A stretch of DNA of 64,000 bases, taken from assembly GCA_934045905.1 (NCBI GenBank), contig OW203767.1, forward strand, positions 15,627,073-15,691,072, written 5' to 3'. This document shows, piece after piece, positions 45,001 to 56,600 of this stretch (position 1 is the stretch's first letter; each line of letters begins with the position of its first letter). Under the pieces are notes generated by a model. The model searched no databases. It was not told the DNA's origin and saw only the letters and a list, made by a program, of their open reading frames with translations. This stretch comes from Leuctra nigra. Taxonomy: Eukaryota > Arthropoda > Insecta > Plecoptera > Leuctridae. The translations under genes were made by a program, and so were the position numbers.

Positions 45001-48000
45001 TGCAGCAAGTCCGAGTGCCTCTCATTGAGTGAGTAACATCGCAATGAAAGTGAATTCAGTCACACTCCAAGAGCTTATTCCGCGAGAGTGGAGAAGGAAA
45101 TAGAGTAATTTCACACCTAGTAATGATGTGGCTTTAGGTTTCTGATGATGACAAATTGTGGAGTATTTTTCACTTTCATACTTTCAATAGAAAATTATAG
45201 AACGTTGCATATTATTAAATTGTATAAAGTAGAATAAGCGGAACAGTACAGTTTATAGTTTCAAAACGAATATGCAATAATGAAAAAACAACATGATTCG
45301 TTGAAGAGGGAAATAGACTCAAACGGCAAAATATACAAATGAGATTTTAAACATTAAAAATACACTATTTTTCAATTATTCAATCCTTTCCAACAACAAG
45401 GGGTTTACAGAGATGATCTTACAAATTAGCTATTTGGAATTGTAAACCTTTACTAAGGCATTTTAGTAAGTTGTTTGCAGACTCGACGCATCATTTTTCT
45501 TCAAGCTTCTCCTTCCTCTCCAGCATATTCTGTCTCCACTTCTCTTCATCTTCCCACCACTTCTCACTCTCGACTTCTTCCCATCTTTCTCCTCAATCTT
45601 CTAAATGATATAACAAAATTCGCAGTGAAGTGCGGTTTTTCATCTCATTGATACGTAGAAATGTTGTATGACATCATTTTCTTGCTTTTTTGTAACTCTC
45701 CAATACAACACCATTTTTAAGATATCTCTAGGTACACTTGGCCAAACAAAAATTGAACGTTCAATAAATCTGATAGGCTGATAAATGTAAGATCGCACCA
45801 TCAGAAGTCAGTCTAAGCGATCTCATTGTCTCACTCTAGTAGGTGACCTCACATTTCAATGATAATAACAAGCTTTGATTGGTTATGGGACATGACCAGC
45901 ACTCATTCAAATTTGGTCAACGTTCAATTTGTATGGTTTCAGCAGTGTTGGGTAAGTTCCTTTTGAAAAGGAACTAGTTCCAGTTCCAAGTTCCTCGCCG
46001 AAAAAAGGAACTAGTTCCAGTTCCAGTTCCTTCAATAATGAAAGGTACTATTCCGTTCCTAGTTCCTTTATAAAAGGAACTTAGTTCCTTTTAGTTCCTT
46101 TTTAAAGAAATTTGTAATTTTAATTGGAACATTAAAAATTGCAATCTGAAAATTAAAAATTGAATCACTGTATCAAAGCAGATTATTTTTAGATTCCAAA
46201 TAGCTTGGGGGACATCTGATTTCTGACAGAATTAACCAAATAATATGTGGCTTCTAGACGAGTGCAGTTTTTCGGAGTAAAAGTACAGTCAAGTTTTAAA
46301 AAAAGGAACTTGGCAAAAATCGTTACAGTTCCTCAAAAAAAGGAACTAAACCGTTACATAGTTCCTCCCTAGAAAAAAGGAACTAAGACGTTCCATAGTT
46401 CCTAAGAAAAGGAACTAGTTCCTAGGAACGGAACTATTTCGTTCCGTTCCTACCCAACACTGGGTTTCAGTGATGTTCGTTGTCATGTAAATACCACAAG
46501 TAATGTTCTAATATGTTCCCTCCGCCAGGTTGACCGCCATCATGTCGTATGATCACACTGACTTCATGGACCAAGTGGGAAACTCAGTTGACCTCGTGAT
46601 GAACTCGCCACGGCCGAGGTACATCAAGAGTCATCTCAACTGGGACCTGTTGCCCACTGAGCTTAACACAGTGCAGCCCAAAGTAGGTCGCATACACTTT
46701 CAACATATCTCAGTCCAAATCTCCAATCACAGTGCAGCCCAAAGTAGGTCGCATGCACTTTCAACATATCTCAGTTAACCCAAAGTAGGTCGCATGCACT
46801 TTCAACATATCTCAGTCCAAATCTCCAATCACAGTGCAGCCCAAAGTAGGTCGCATGCACTTTCAACATATCTCAGTCCAAATCTCCAATCACAGTGCAG
46901 CCCAAAGTAGGTCGCATGCACTTTCAACATATCTCAGTTAACCCAAAGTAGGTCGCATGCACTTTCAATTCATACCTCAGTCCAAGTCTCAAATCACAGT
47001 CACACTATTTTGAAAATGTAAAATGAAATACTAATTGAATGAACTGTTTGACCAACAATTTCATTATTACACTACATATTTCTAAGCCAATTGTTACAAT
47101 TGTTATACAATCATGAAGGGAAAAATAAAAAATACACATTTTACTGTGGAAAAAAAGATCCCCATAAAAAACACTCCGTGTAAAAATACCAGCCAAGTCT
47201 TTTTAACTATAAAAAAAAGAAGAAATCTAAAAATTCAGCACTGAAAAGTAGTGATATCAAAAATTTGGCCAAGTCAAACTTAATTTGAAAAACCAAAATA
47301 TACTTGGCGCATCGGGTATTAATCTAGTATAGAAGTAAATGCCAAAAATCATATGAACCTAAATATATATAATATACCTATAATGCCCTTAATATCACAA
47401 TTTTTTTAGTTTATTTAAACAATTTGTAACACATATCGAAACAACAATGACTAATTCCTTAAAAAAAATAAGCCAGTTCCAATTTGGTTACTAAGAAAAG
47501 TTGCGTTTGGTACCAAAATATGCTTAAAATGATATTCCATGAAGAAAAGCGAAAGATTTGTTCCAATCGGTCCAGCCGTTTTCGAGATATGGCATCACTT
47601 CCGGTTATCAAAATGGCGGCTGAAAACACTCCACGTAGAATTTGTTTATATAAATGTTTTGTATCATTATAAACCTTGTGAATAATTAGTTATTGTTAAG
47701 AGGTGATTAAAGTCTGATTTTTTATTTTTATGACGTTATTTCCGGTTTCAGTAATAGTAAATTTCTGTTTAGATTATTGTATTTTCATATATATGACCGT
47801 CCGAATAGTTTGACGCTAGTTTCGTTCCGATCGGTTCAGCCGGTTTCGAGATATGACGTCATTTCCGGTTTCAAAATGGCGACTTCCGGTTGGTTTTATA
47901 AAAAGGCACCTTAGACGCCAAAAGTGCACATGTGGTAAAAATTTCAGATCGATCGGTTCAGCCGTTTAGGCTGTGGCGGTGATAGCGGTGTTTCCTGATA

Positions 48001-49676
48001 TCTGAATCATCATCATCATCATCATCTAAAGAAGAAGAAGAAGAAGAAGAAGATGAAAGTGATGTAATTTCACTGTTTTCACGGCCCTCTAGCTCGCAAA
48101 TGGCATAACCTATTGTTCCCAAATTTGGTATATGTGGTGGGGTGGGCCATAGCTCGAAATTAAGATATTTCACAACAATGTGAGATTTTCCAATTTTATG
48201 ATCCAGTAGGCCGAAAATGCCATGTTGTTGCTTACAGTAAAAGTAGTTGGTCTGCTCCTCGGTTTATTAGGCATTTACGGTATGTTGAGTGACTGTGAGT
48301 GTACAGTACGACTTGGCTGGGTGGAGCGACCGCTCCACTAGATATTAATGGAACTGAAAGAATAATGAAAACCCACAAAAACAAATTTTCGAAAGAAGTT
48401 TGTTACACCGTTTTCAGTCCAGCATATATACATAAAAAGGCTCCAACTCTTGGGATATTTCCGAGAGTCTTTTGTGATTTCCCTCAGTCGAGAGTCAATG
48501 ATGGGAAGGAAAACTACAAATTGGCCACGACTACATACTTCCCATTTGTCAATCTCCCCTTTTCTTCCATCATTATCATCCCCACACTGATTCATCCGGC
48601 GCCAAAAGCCTAATTCGAGAACAGTGCGACGTTAAACGCGACTAATGAAATTGATCTCTATTTCTAGATCGTGTACGTGGCTCGCAATCCCAAGGACATG
48701 TGCGTCTCGTATTACCACTACTGCATGCTCGTGCACCAGCTGAAGGGGTCTTTCGAGGATTTCTGTGAACTCTTCTTGAAAGACAGAGGTAAGAATCATT
48801 GTAGGGGAATCATACGGAGACGCTGTGCTTTGACATTAGATCTCATTCGAAACAAATATTACAAATAAAAACAAAGAAAGATTTGATACAACGTTTCTTT
48901 CCCGTCAACAGTTCCTGTTGGACCGATTTTCAACCACTATTTGAGTTTCTGGAACCGCCGTCATGATCACAACATTCTCTTCCTGAAATACGAAGACATG
49001 AAGAGGGTAAGTTGACAGTTTTAATCTTTGTCAGATGCCAGTTTTGATTCAGAAAATAATTTATATTTGTTGAATTGAAAATAATCTAAAATGAAGCAAG
49101 AATAAAAATAATTCAACAATAAATACCTACATTATTTTGAGACATCTACAATATTGTAATTTCTTCTGCTGGTCAATTTATCATTTCAAGTAAAAATTTC
49201 ATTCAATTATCGACAATGCAGATACTTATAGCTATGTAAAAAAAAAATCAAAATTCTACAAATGGTGACAGCGGTGGGATAACTATTATTAAGATCAATT
49301 CCATCTTTTTGACCGAAATAATTAGGTGTCACGAGCACAATTCGGTACAGAAGTAAGACATTCTACTGATTCCCAGGACCAACCCGGTGCGATCCGGAAG
49401 ACCGCCGAATTCCTCGGCAAGGACCTGAGCGATGCGGAGGTGGAGCGGCTCACCGAGTATCTCAGCTTCAACAAGATGAAAGACAACAAGGCGGTCAACT
49501 TGGAACCGATCATCGAGATGAGCCACGGTCCAGACTACTTCAAGACCAGCGGGATGAGCTTCATCCGGAAAGGACAAGTCGGTGACTGGAAGAATCACAT
49601 GAGTCCCGAACTTGCCGCTCGCTTCGATAAGTGGACGGAGGATAATCTCAGGGGCACTGGATTGTCGTTCGATTGA
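42037..49676 (+). CDS. Cytosolic sulfotransferase (SULT1-type), complete, seven exons, 345 aa
   Basis: Cytosolic SULTs transfer sulfate from PAPS to hydroxyl or amine groups of small molecules (hormones, phenols, xenobiotics). Exons: 42037-42101, 42891-43096, 44932-45028, 46529-46682, 48668-48788, 48912-49006, 49377-49676; GT/AG throughout, phases continuous, 1038 nt. Motifs in order: PAPS 5'-phosphosulfate loop SYPRTGSTW split across exons 2 and 3; IKSHLNWDLLP with the catalytic-type His; 3'-phosphate-binding YVARNPKDMCVSYYHY with Arg and Ser; and C-terminal FIRKGQVGDWKNHM. All are intact, so activity is plausible; the substrate cannot be predicted. Exon 2's 3' end and donor are tandemly repeated at 42995-43428, and exon 4's 3' end and donor at 46671-46985. 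Only the first copy of each is needed for a good frame. Two overlapping AATAAA signals lie at 49939-49949. It faces the paralogue at 50641. Confidence 0.94.
42662..42800 (-). mobile_element. Possible tRNA-derived SINE
   Basis: On the minus strand TAGGGTTCGATTCCGTGAC resembles a Pol III B box, followed by GAGATTTTTCGATGG, GGCAAATGATGGGAAGG and GGCCACGACAGCCTCCTTTC. The T-arm-like start and the downstream layout recall insect SINEs. No second copy in the window. Confidence 0.4.
42995..43428 (+). repeat. Threefold tandem repeat of exon 2 end plus donor
   Basis: A 102-bp exon piece starting GTCGCGTCCTCTTG and ending AGGACAG occurs at 42995, 43127 and 43269 (periods 132 and 142). Each is followed by the donor GTCAGTACAG and 2, 3 and 3 copies of a GTCATGTCAG decamer. 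Copies are almost identical. Every copy also has a CAG directly before it that could act as an acceptor. Confidence 0.95.
43587..43852. mobile_element. MITE with long inverted ends
   Basis: 266 bp with about 60-bp inverted arms: CAGCAGTGCGATTGTATAAC at the left, GTTATACAATCGCACTGCTG at the right, continuing through TTCTTAGCCGAGATAATGGA. Intronic in sulfotransferase 1. Confidence 0.85.
44426..44551. mobile_element. Small inverted-repeat element
   Basis: ACACGCTTAATTTGATTGAG and TTTCTTATTTAGCGTGT are imperfect inverted ends with inner arms AATGAGTTAAATTCACTCAA / TTGAGTGGATTTAACTCAT. Confidence 0.7.
45732..45942. mobile_element. MITE family A, copy 4
   Basis: Nearly identical to copy 1 (9096-9318) over GTACACTTGGCCAAACAAAA through GGTCAACGTTCAA. 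The right terminus is lost or diverged next to the insertion at 45943. Confidence 0.85.
45943..46462. mobile_element. hAT-like MITE with exact 8-bp duplication
   Basis: 520 bp. Ends CAGTGTTGGGTAAGTTCC and GTTCCTACCCAACACTG; GGTTTCAG flanks both sides (45935-45942, 46463-46470). The subterminal regions are packed with GGAACTAGTTCC-type palindromes. It is inserted beside family A copy 4, about 60 bp before exon 4 of sulfotransferase 1. Confidence 0.92.
46671..46985 (+). repeat. Sixfold tandem repeat of exon 4 donor region
   Basis: CCCAAAGTAGGTCGCATGCA (first copy CATACA) recurs six times with spacings of about 61, 41-46 and 61 bp. Full units also contain CACAGTGCAG and TTTCAACATATCTCAGTCCA. 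The first copy is the true exon end (AAA|GTAGGT at 46682/46683), so the donor motif is present six times. Confidence 0.92.
47500..48180. mobile_element. Degenerate repeat with tandem internal segments
   Basis: Two similar segments (about 47557-47615 and 47813-47890) share TCGGT-CAGCCG-TTTCGAGATATG, TCACTTCCGGT-like and AAAATGGCG. A third CGATCGGTTCAGCCGTT is at 47950. Ends with a (CAT)n(GAA)n microsatellite at about 48006-48052. Looks like a transposon remnant; family unknown. Confidence 0.5.
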
Positions 49677-49938
49677 ATCTCTTCTGATTAATCTAAGTAG
49701 ATAGATGTATGCTTGACCACAAGAGAAGTGGAATTGAATCACAAAATAACTCTATTTTGTGAGAAATGTATTTGCTTTTATAACTTGCAAGCAAGTTTTC
49801 AAAAAGTCCAAAATTTACGTAAAATATTTATGAAGATTCTTTTCAGCTTTCTCTTGTGGCTCGTACCAATTGTTTAGATAGAAAACAAAAGAAAAAGATG
49901 CTGTAAAAACTGTAATCGTTGACTGATAGATGGTAAAA

Positions 49939-49949
49939 AATAAAATAAA
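49939..49949 (+). terminator. Polyadenylation signal of sulfotransferase 1
   Basis: Two overlapping AATAAA hexamers about 265 bp after the stop codon. Confidence 0.6.
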
Positions 49950-50640
49950 TAGATCCTTAAGATTCTAGGTAGAAAAGTAGGAAAGAAGTTCAAATAATCG
50001 TATTATTGAAAATATTTTATTAGCTTATATTTTTATAAACAGCAATAAGGCATTAGGCATCAGAAGTATTTTTAACATAACTTTGCCACCTAGTTTACCT
50101 AGTTAACAATCAATTTCAATATTGATGCTGTTATTATTGATAAGTTATCATTTGTCAATACCAATTGATAATGTGATATACTATTAAACATTTAATTTTG
50201 TAGTTGGCTAAATTATTAAAAAATAACCCCTTATCTCTAATCCTCACATATTATACCAAATCAGTGCCCAATGGATTGTAGGCTCTCCTTTGCTCTTATC
50301 GGCTCCTATTTATCTGATAAGGGATGGATGTAATTTGTACATAAAGTAAATTATTTTGTAATTAACTAAGAATGGTCGAAATGGTCCCAAGATATCATAT
50401 CTTTCAACAGTTACAATACTAAATCTATCGAACAATTACAAACTAAAAAAGTACAAAGTAAGATATAGAAATGAAAAGCAATAAACACAAAAATAGGCTG
50501 AGACCCCTAAATATTCTAGTACGTATTAATCAACAATCGCTGAAATAGCCATCTAGAACCAGCTAATATTAAATTGTACTTTTAGATATTTAGTTCCCTT
50601 GGATTTGAACATCTCACGCCTGGACCCAGACTCCTACATC

Positions 50641-53600
50641 TTAGAGAGTCAACCCCGTACCCTCTAGATTCTCCGCCGACCACGCATCAAACCTCGCTAT
50701 GGTCTGCGGACTCATCCCCCCCTTCCACTCATCCACCTCGCCCTTCCTCATGAAGGACCCTTCGCCCTTGATGAGACCGTACTTCCGGTTCAGCGTAATG
50801 GCTTCCTCGTAGTTGACAGCCGGGTTGTCGCGCATGTTCTTGAAGTTCAGATGTTCCGCCAGCGAGTCGACTTGGGCGGGTGTCAGAGGTTTGCCGAGGA
50901 AGTCCGCGGTCTTTCGGATCACGGACGGCAAGTCCTGGAAGAGATAATCACATCAATCGATGTTGAAATCAATCAATCCAAAATCAATTTAATTTTAATT
51001 CCATAAATTTCTCAGAATTGTGATTTCATCGATTTTGTATGATTTTCATTGACCATTCACATACAACAGAAAACATACATAAAGATTATAGATAGAGACT
51101 CTATCTGATCTTTGAGTTGTCCCAAAAATATGGCTCAATATTTAACAAGAATTTTCCTTTATTTTTCTTATACAATACACAATAAAGTTAGTAATTACAC
51201 GAACTGTAGTCATTTGCATTTATCAAATAGTAATTTGAACAGTATTTAAACAAAAATTATCAATATTCTAAATAATAACAACTACACCTACACAATTAGT
51301 GATAAAGGAATGTTTTTAAGTCATTTTTATGCCAATTACTAAATATAAAAAATAGCGTTAACTTAAGTATGCAAGTCTACAGAGCACAGACACAGTCTGT
51401 GAGTACAGTCTGTCAAAACCCACTGTCCTGTTTTCAAGTATTCAAGTATTCTTTATTGTTGTGGAAATCAATACATGGTACACGTAAATATTCTACCCCA
51501 GTAAGAAGGAACTTCTTGTGTCGGGGTAGGGTTTACTTAAAATTAAGATATAAACTATAAATTATAAAATTAATAGAGATCAGCAGCAGAAGCAAGAACG
51601 CATGCAATAAACATACATTCTTCACAATCGGCATTCGTCTGAAAGTAGTTAACTAATTACATAGTAATTAAGTCATATAATGTAATTAACATAGCGACCT
51701 TCATAACCTACAAAGATAAGATATTGAGGCACTTTATTCAAGTGGCAATTACCGTCTTCATGTCTTGAAACTTGAGGAATAGAACATTTGGTTCGTGACG
51801 CAAGTTCCAGAAGGTCAGGACGTGCGACCAGAAGGGCGCGAAACACACTGTGAAGTAAAATAAAACATTCTTTGTCAAAAAAAACGTCCAATGGGCGAGA
51901 CAACACTGTGAAGAAACTACTTCAGATATTAGTTCGAAAATTTCACATGTTATAACAAACATACCAATGTTTGCTGTGTGAAAGTTTCAAAAGCATTTCT
52001 TTTGCAGGGAAAAAGTTACATCTGTTCGAATTTGGTTGTCGAAAAATCGATTATACGGAGCTCAAAAAGCGCACATTCAGAAAAAGTCAGTACTGTACTG
52101 AACAGTTTATAGGAAGAAGGGGAGTCATTTTAAATGAAGATAATGTATAGTATTACTATTTACCTCTAACGTATAATCCAATTTTGTATCTATTAGTCTT
52201 ATTGAACAACAAAGAATGTTAATTTAATAGGGATGAAATGATGTAGAGGATCACCATCAAAAGTGATAGTTGATGTATAGAAATGAATATAAATCTTATG
52301 AAATGCATGAAAAAATGAATAAATGATTGAATGATGTAATTAAAACCGTTTCAACTATTCTTGGAAAATTATCATACTTAGCAAAAGCATAAGATTTCCT
52401 GCTCAATAGGTTTTCCCATTATACACTTACCAGTGTCCCCAAGAAAGAGTTTGCAGAAGTCCTCGAAGTTGCCCTCATAGCCTTCCAGTAGCTTGCAGTG
52501 GTGGAAGTACGACAAACAGGTATCCTTGGCATTGCGCGCTACGTAGATTATCTGAGGAGGAAGCATTGGGTTGATGTACACCATATTTCCTTAAAGAATA
52601 GCTTAGCAATGGCAACAGCTTGCAGTGTTGGTAGTAGGACAAACAGGTATCCTTGGCATTGCGCGCTACGTAGATTATCTGAGGAGGAAGCATTGGGTTG
52701 ATGTACACCATATTTCCTTAAAGAATAGCTTAGCAATGGCAACAGCTTGCAGTGTTGGTAGTAGGACAAACAGGTATCCTTGGCATTGCGCGCTACGTAG
52801 ATTATCTGAGGAGGAAGCATTGGGTTGATGTACACCATATTTCCTTAAAGAATAGCTTAGCAATGGCAACAGCTTGCAGTGTTGGTAGTACGACAAACAG
52901 GTATCCTTGGCATTGCGCGCTACGTAGATTATCTGAGGAGGAAGCATTGGGTTGATGTACACCATATTTCCTTAAAGAATAGCTTAGCAATGGCAACAGC
53001 TTGCAGTGTTGGTAGTAGGACAAACAGGTATCCTTGGCATTGCGCGCTACGTAGATTATCTGAGGAGGAAGCATTGGGTTGTTGGGTTGATATACACCAT
53101 ATTTCCTTATAGAATAGCTTAGCAATCAACAGCTTGCAGTGGAGAGGATAGGACAATCACGGCAATTATAACGAGTACTTTAAAAACTGGTGCCAGCTCC
53201 AATTTCAACAATGTGGCATCCCGCCCCATGCCCCCCCCCCCCCCCCCCATTCCTTCGAGAACATATTTCTGTACACTCTGGATCAAAAGCTAAATCAGAT
53301 CAATTACAATTCGATACACATGACCTTGCAATTATTTTAAACTTGATTGGAACGTTTAGATTTTCAGTCAACAGACTTTTCTTAAATGTAACCAATTAAA
53401 GCGCTTTGTTAAATTTAGAAAATGTATACACCGTAAAATAGGACGTGTTTTTTTACAAATGCATGCAAAATTTAAACTCGGTCTGTTTTATTATATCGCC
53501 AACAATGGAACATAAAATTATCAAACAATTGTTATTAAAAACTAAAAGTAAGAACTTTGTTTGTTGTAACTAGTTGTAACGATATTATTGTATCCTAAAA

Positions 53601-56600
53601 TATCTATGGTAACAAAATAATTCGTTACTTTCAATATCGGGCGCTTCAAATTTCCTCTGACAAATCATTTATAAGTAAAAGCCACATTTCATTGAGAGAT
53701 ATAGAAATTATTCTTGAATATTAGACTCGTTGAATCGATTAATTACAACTCTGATTGCAACTACAAGAAGATTCATATTGGTGCTGCGATCTTCTAGATC
53801 ATCTTCTTGAACGTGGCAAAGATGCTGCGCCATGGACCAGAATCTGTCGTCACCAAGTACATCATTACACGTTCAACAGATCGAGAAGCTGATGCACCAG
53901 TCTTGCTCATAATCAATCATATGGGTGATTGTGTGATACATTGGCAAGTTTGATTGTGTATGGATCTCTAGTGTATGCCATTTCAAATTAAGGTGATACA
54001 AGCGCTCGGCCGTTTTAGCAAATTGAGAGAGAGAAAATTGTGTCATAACTTTGATCTGAATGTTCACATGATCGGTCTGACTGTATATTAGTAGCACTTT
54101 TTCATTTTTGATTCGTTCCTTGTTTATTAGGCGCGGGTATTTAACAAAAACGGTAAAAACTATGAAATTTCCGATACGATTGGAGACCAGACCCGTTAAC
54201 CAATTGATCTCAAATTTTAATCGTGTTTAGATAAAAGACAAACTTAGGGTTATCACTTGGCACATTTTTTAAATTAGATTTCATACGGCACCCAGAGAGA
54301 CAAGAAAATAGAAAATGTTTCACCAAAAATCATCTAATTATTACTAATTAACAAAGCAAACATGAAAAATGTACCAAGCAACCCTAAGTTTGTCTTTTAT
54401 CAAATCATGATTAAAATTTCAAATAATTTCGTCAAGCCATTTTGTCTCCAAACGTATGCAAAAAAAGTGCCTGCAACAAGCGACAAAATCGCTCGCGCTT
54501 GCGCACCAAGTGTACAATTTGAATATTATAAGTTATAACTGAATCGGTAGTTTGTTTTATGATGGCATACCTTCGAAAGGTACTTCAAAATAATACATTT
54601 CCTGTAAATTTCAAGTCATTTCTCCCTTCCTCCTTTTAGTACACCGATATATATTTTTAATCATTAACACAGCTATAGACTGATATTATTTCTGTCATGT
54701 AAATTATGGGGAATTGTATTTTGCTGAAAAACTGTTTCATGGCGAGCAATCAAAATAGAGCCTCGTACCTTATTAATACCCTCCCCCCCCCCCCCCCCCC
54801 CCCATTCACAGATCAACCCACATTATTGCTTCGAGTTTTCTCCGACTTCTGGAGACACTCGGAGTACAAAGCTGCATGGCGCACGCAATGTCTGACGCGC
54901 TAGTGATCAAGTCATGTGATAGGTTATACACTGAATTAAATCTCATTTTTAGCTGAATTTTGAGAGAGATTCTTATCTTTGTGTCGGGTAGAATGAAAAG
55001 TATTTAGTTCGCCAGCTACCCCCCCCCCCCCCCCCCCCCCTCCAACCCCAACCCACAAAGAAAATATTTTGCATACAACGCAAAACCGACATATTTTCTA
55101 AAAAAATAAAGTAGTGAATTAGTCGTGTTCACTTTTCAACATTTCTTGGTCAAATTTGCATCATACAGGTTGAATTCAGAATTCGGAGAACAATGAAGTA
55201 ATTGTCATTGTTTACAACAGAGAAAAAGTAATAATTGCATTTGATACCAAAAATGCCAAAATTAACACCATTCTTGTATTGTAACCATAGCAATACTATT
55301 GGAAGACGAACTAAATCCTGAAACAGATTCGTTGTGATTCGTCATAGTTATAAGGAACATCGAGCATGTCCGTGGTCCATGGTTTGTCCAAACATTTGAC
55401 TCGAATGATAAAACTACGATAGACACCTTGTTTGGAGAGTCAAATTTCATTCAAGAGTCTGCAGTTTGACACCAGTTCAGTCCCTAGAGTACATGACGTC
55501 AATCCGGTAGTATTTCAAATATCTTCATCGAACTAAGTTATGGTACATACGATTAGATTATTACCATAATTTTTGAGGGGATCAAAAATATTCATTCCCC
55601 TATCGTTACCCATATTAGGACTAAGCTATAAATAATTAAAGAAATCCCAAAAATTCAAAAAACTACGAAATACTAATATTGTAGATTGTAGATGATTAAG
55701 AAACTTTCTTAACCAATCAAAACTAACAGAACAAAATAATGGTATTTGAAAATTTTGACAACATTCATATTAGAAACAGTGGAATTGTTCCTCGAGTGCC
55801 AATGCAAGGACTTATAGTCTTAACTGTATCTTGACGAAATTTGTCTTTGAAATACGGCATTGTGGGTTCGTAGATTGGATAATTACGTGCTCCATGCAAA
55901 ACCAATAGCGAGGTTTATTTTACAAGTCTATATTGTCTTTTGATGATCACATTCATCGTTTTGAAGGATTCTTTCATGCAAAATTCAGTCAATGTTAGTA
56001 GTGTAGCTTTTGGGAATAGTAATATGGGTGAAATGTTGTCACAACTACAGTTTAGAAAGACTTACACATTGTGTAGCTCTACCCTAATTCTTATTAGAGT
56101 GGATAATTTCAAAATGGGGGTAATTTCATATTTATTTTTGTATTATTTATGACGTAACAGGTTCTCAGATTTTGTTATTTTTAAAAAAGATGAAGTAACT
56201 GTGAAAGTAACTGTAACTGTATCAGTGTTACTTATGAAATCAAGTACCTGTAACTGTAACACTGGTGGAATATTGGACAAGTAGGTAACTGTATAACTGT
56301 AACACTGATGCATTTTAAAATTAACATGCCAACACTGATCTGATCATTGTTACAACAAAGAAGGTCACGACAAAGTATAAGAATGTCGAGCATACAATGA
56401 TCGCCATGTAACTATAACAACGAAATCGGAAATAAAATATCGCAGTCAAATGTTTGAAGCGATATGAAAAAGCTGTTGTATGATATGATTTGAACATCTG
56501 TACAGAATCGCCTCAGCTAGACATTGGACACAGAATGATGGAGATGGATTGCAGACACAAGTGAAGACAACCTGAGATTCAAGAGTCCACACTTCAACAC

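Noticed and set aside
44801..45025. Minus-strand frame over sulfotransferase exon 3
   Set aside because: Antisense shadow of the conserved exon 44932-45028.
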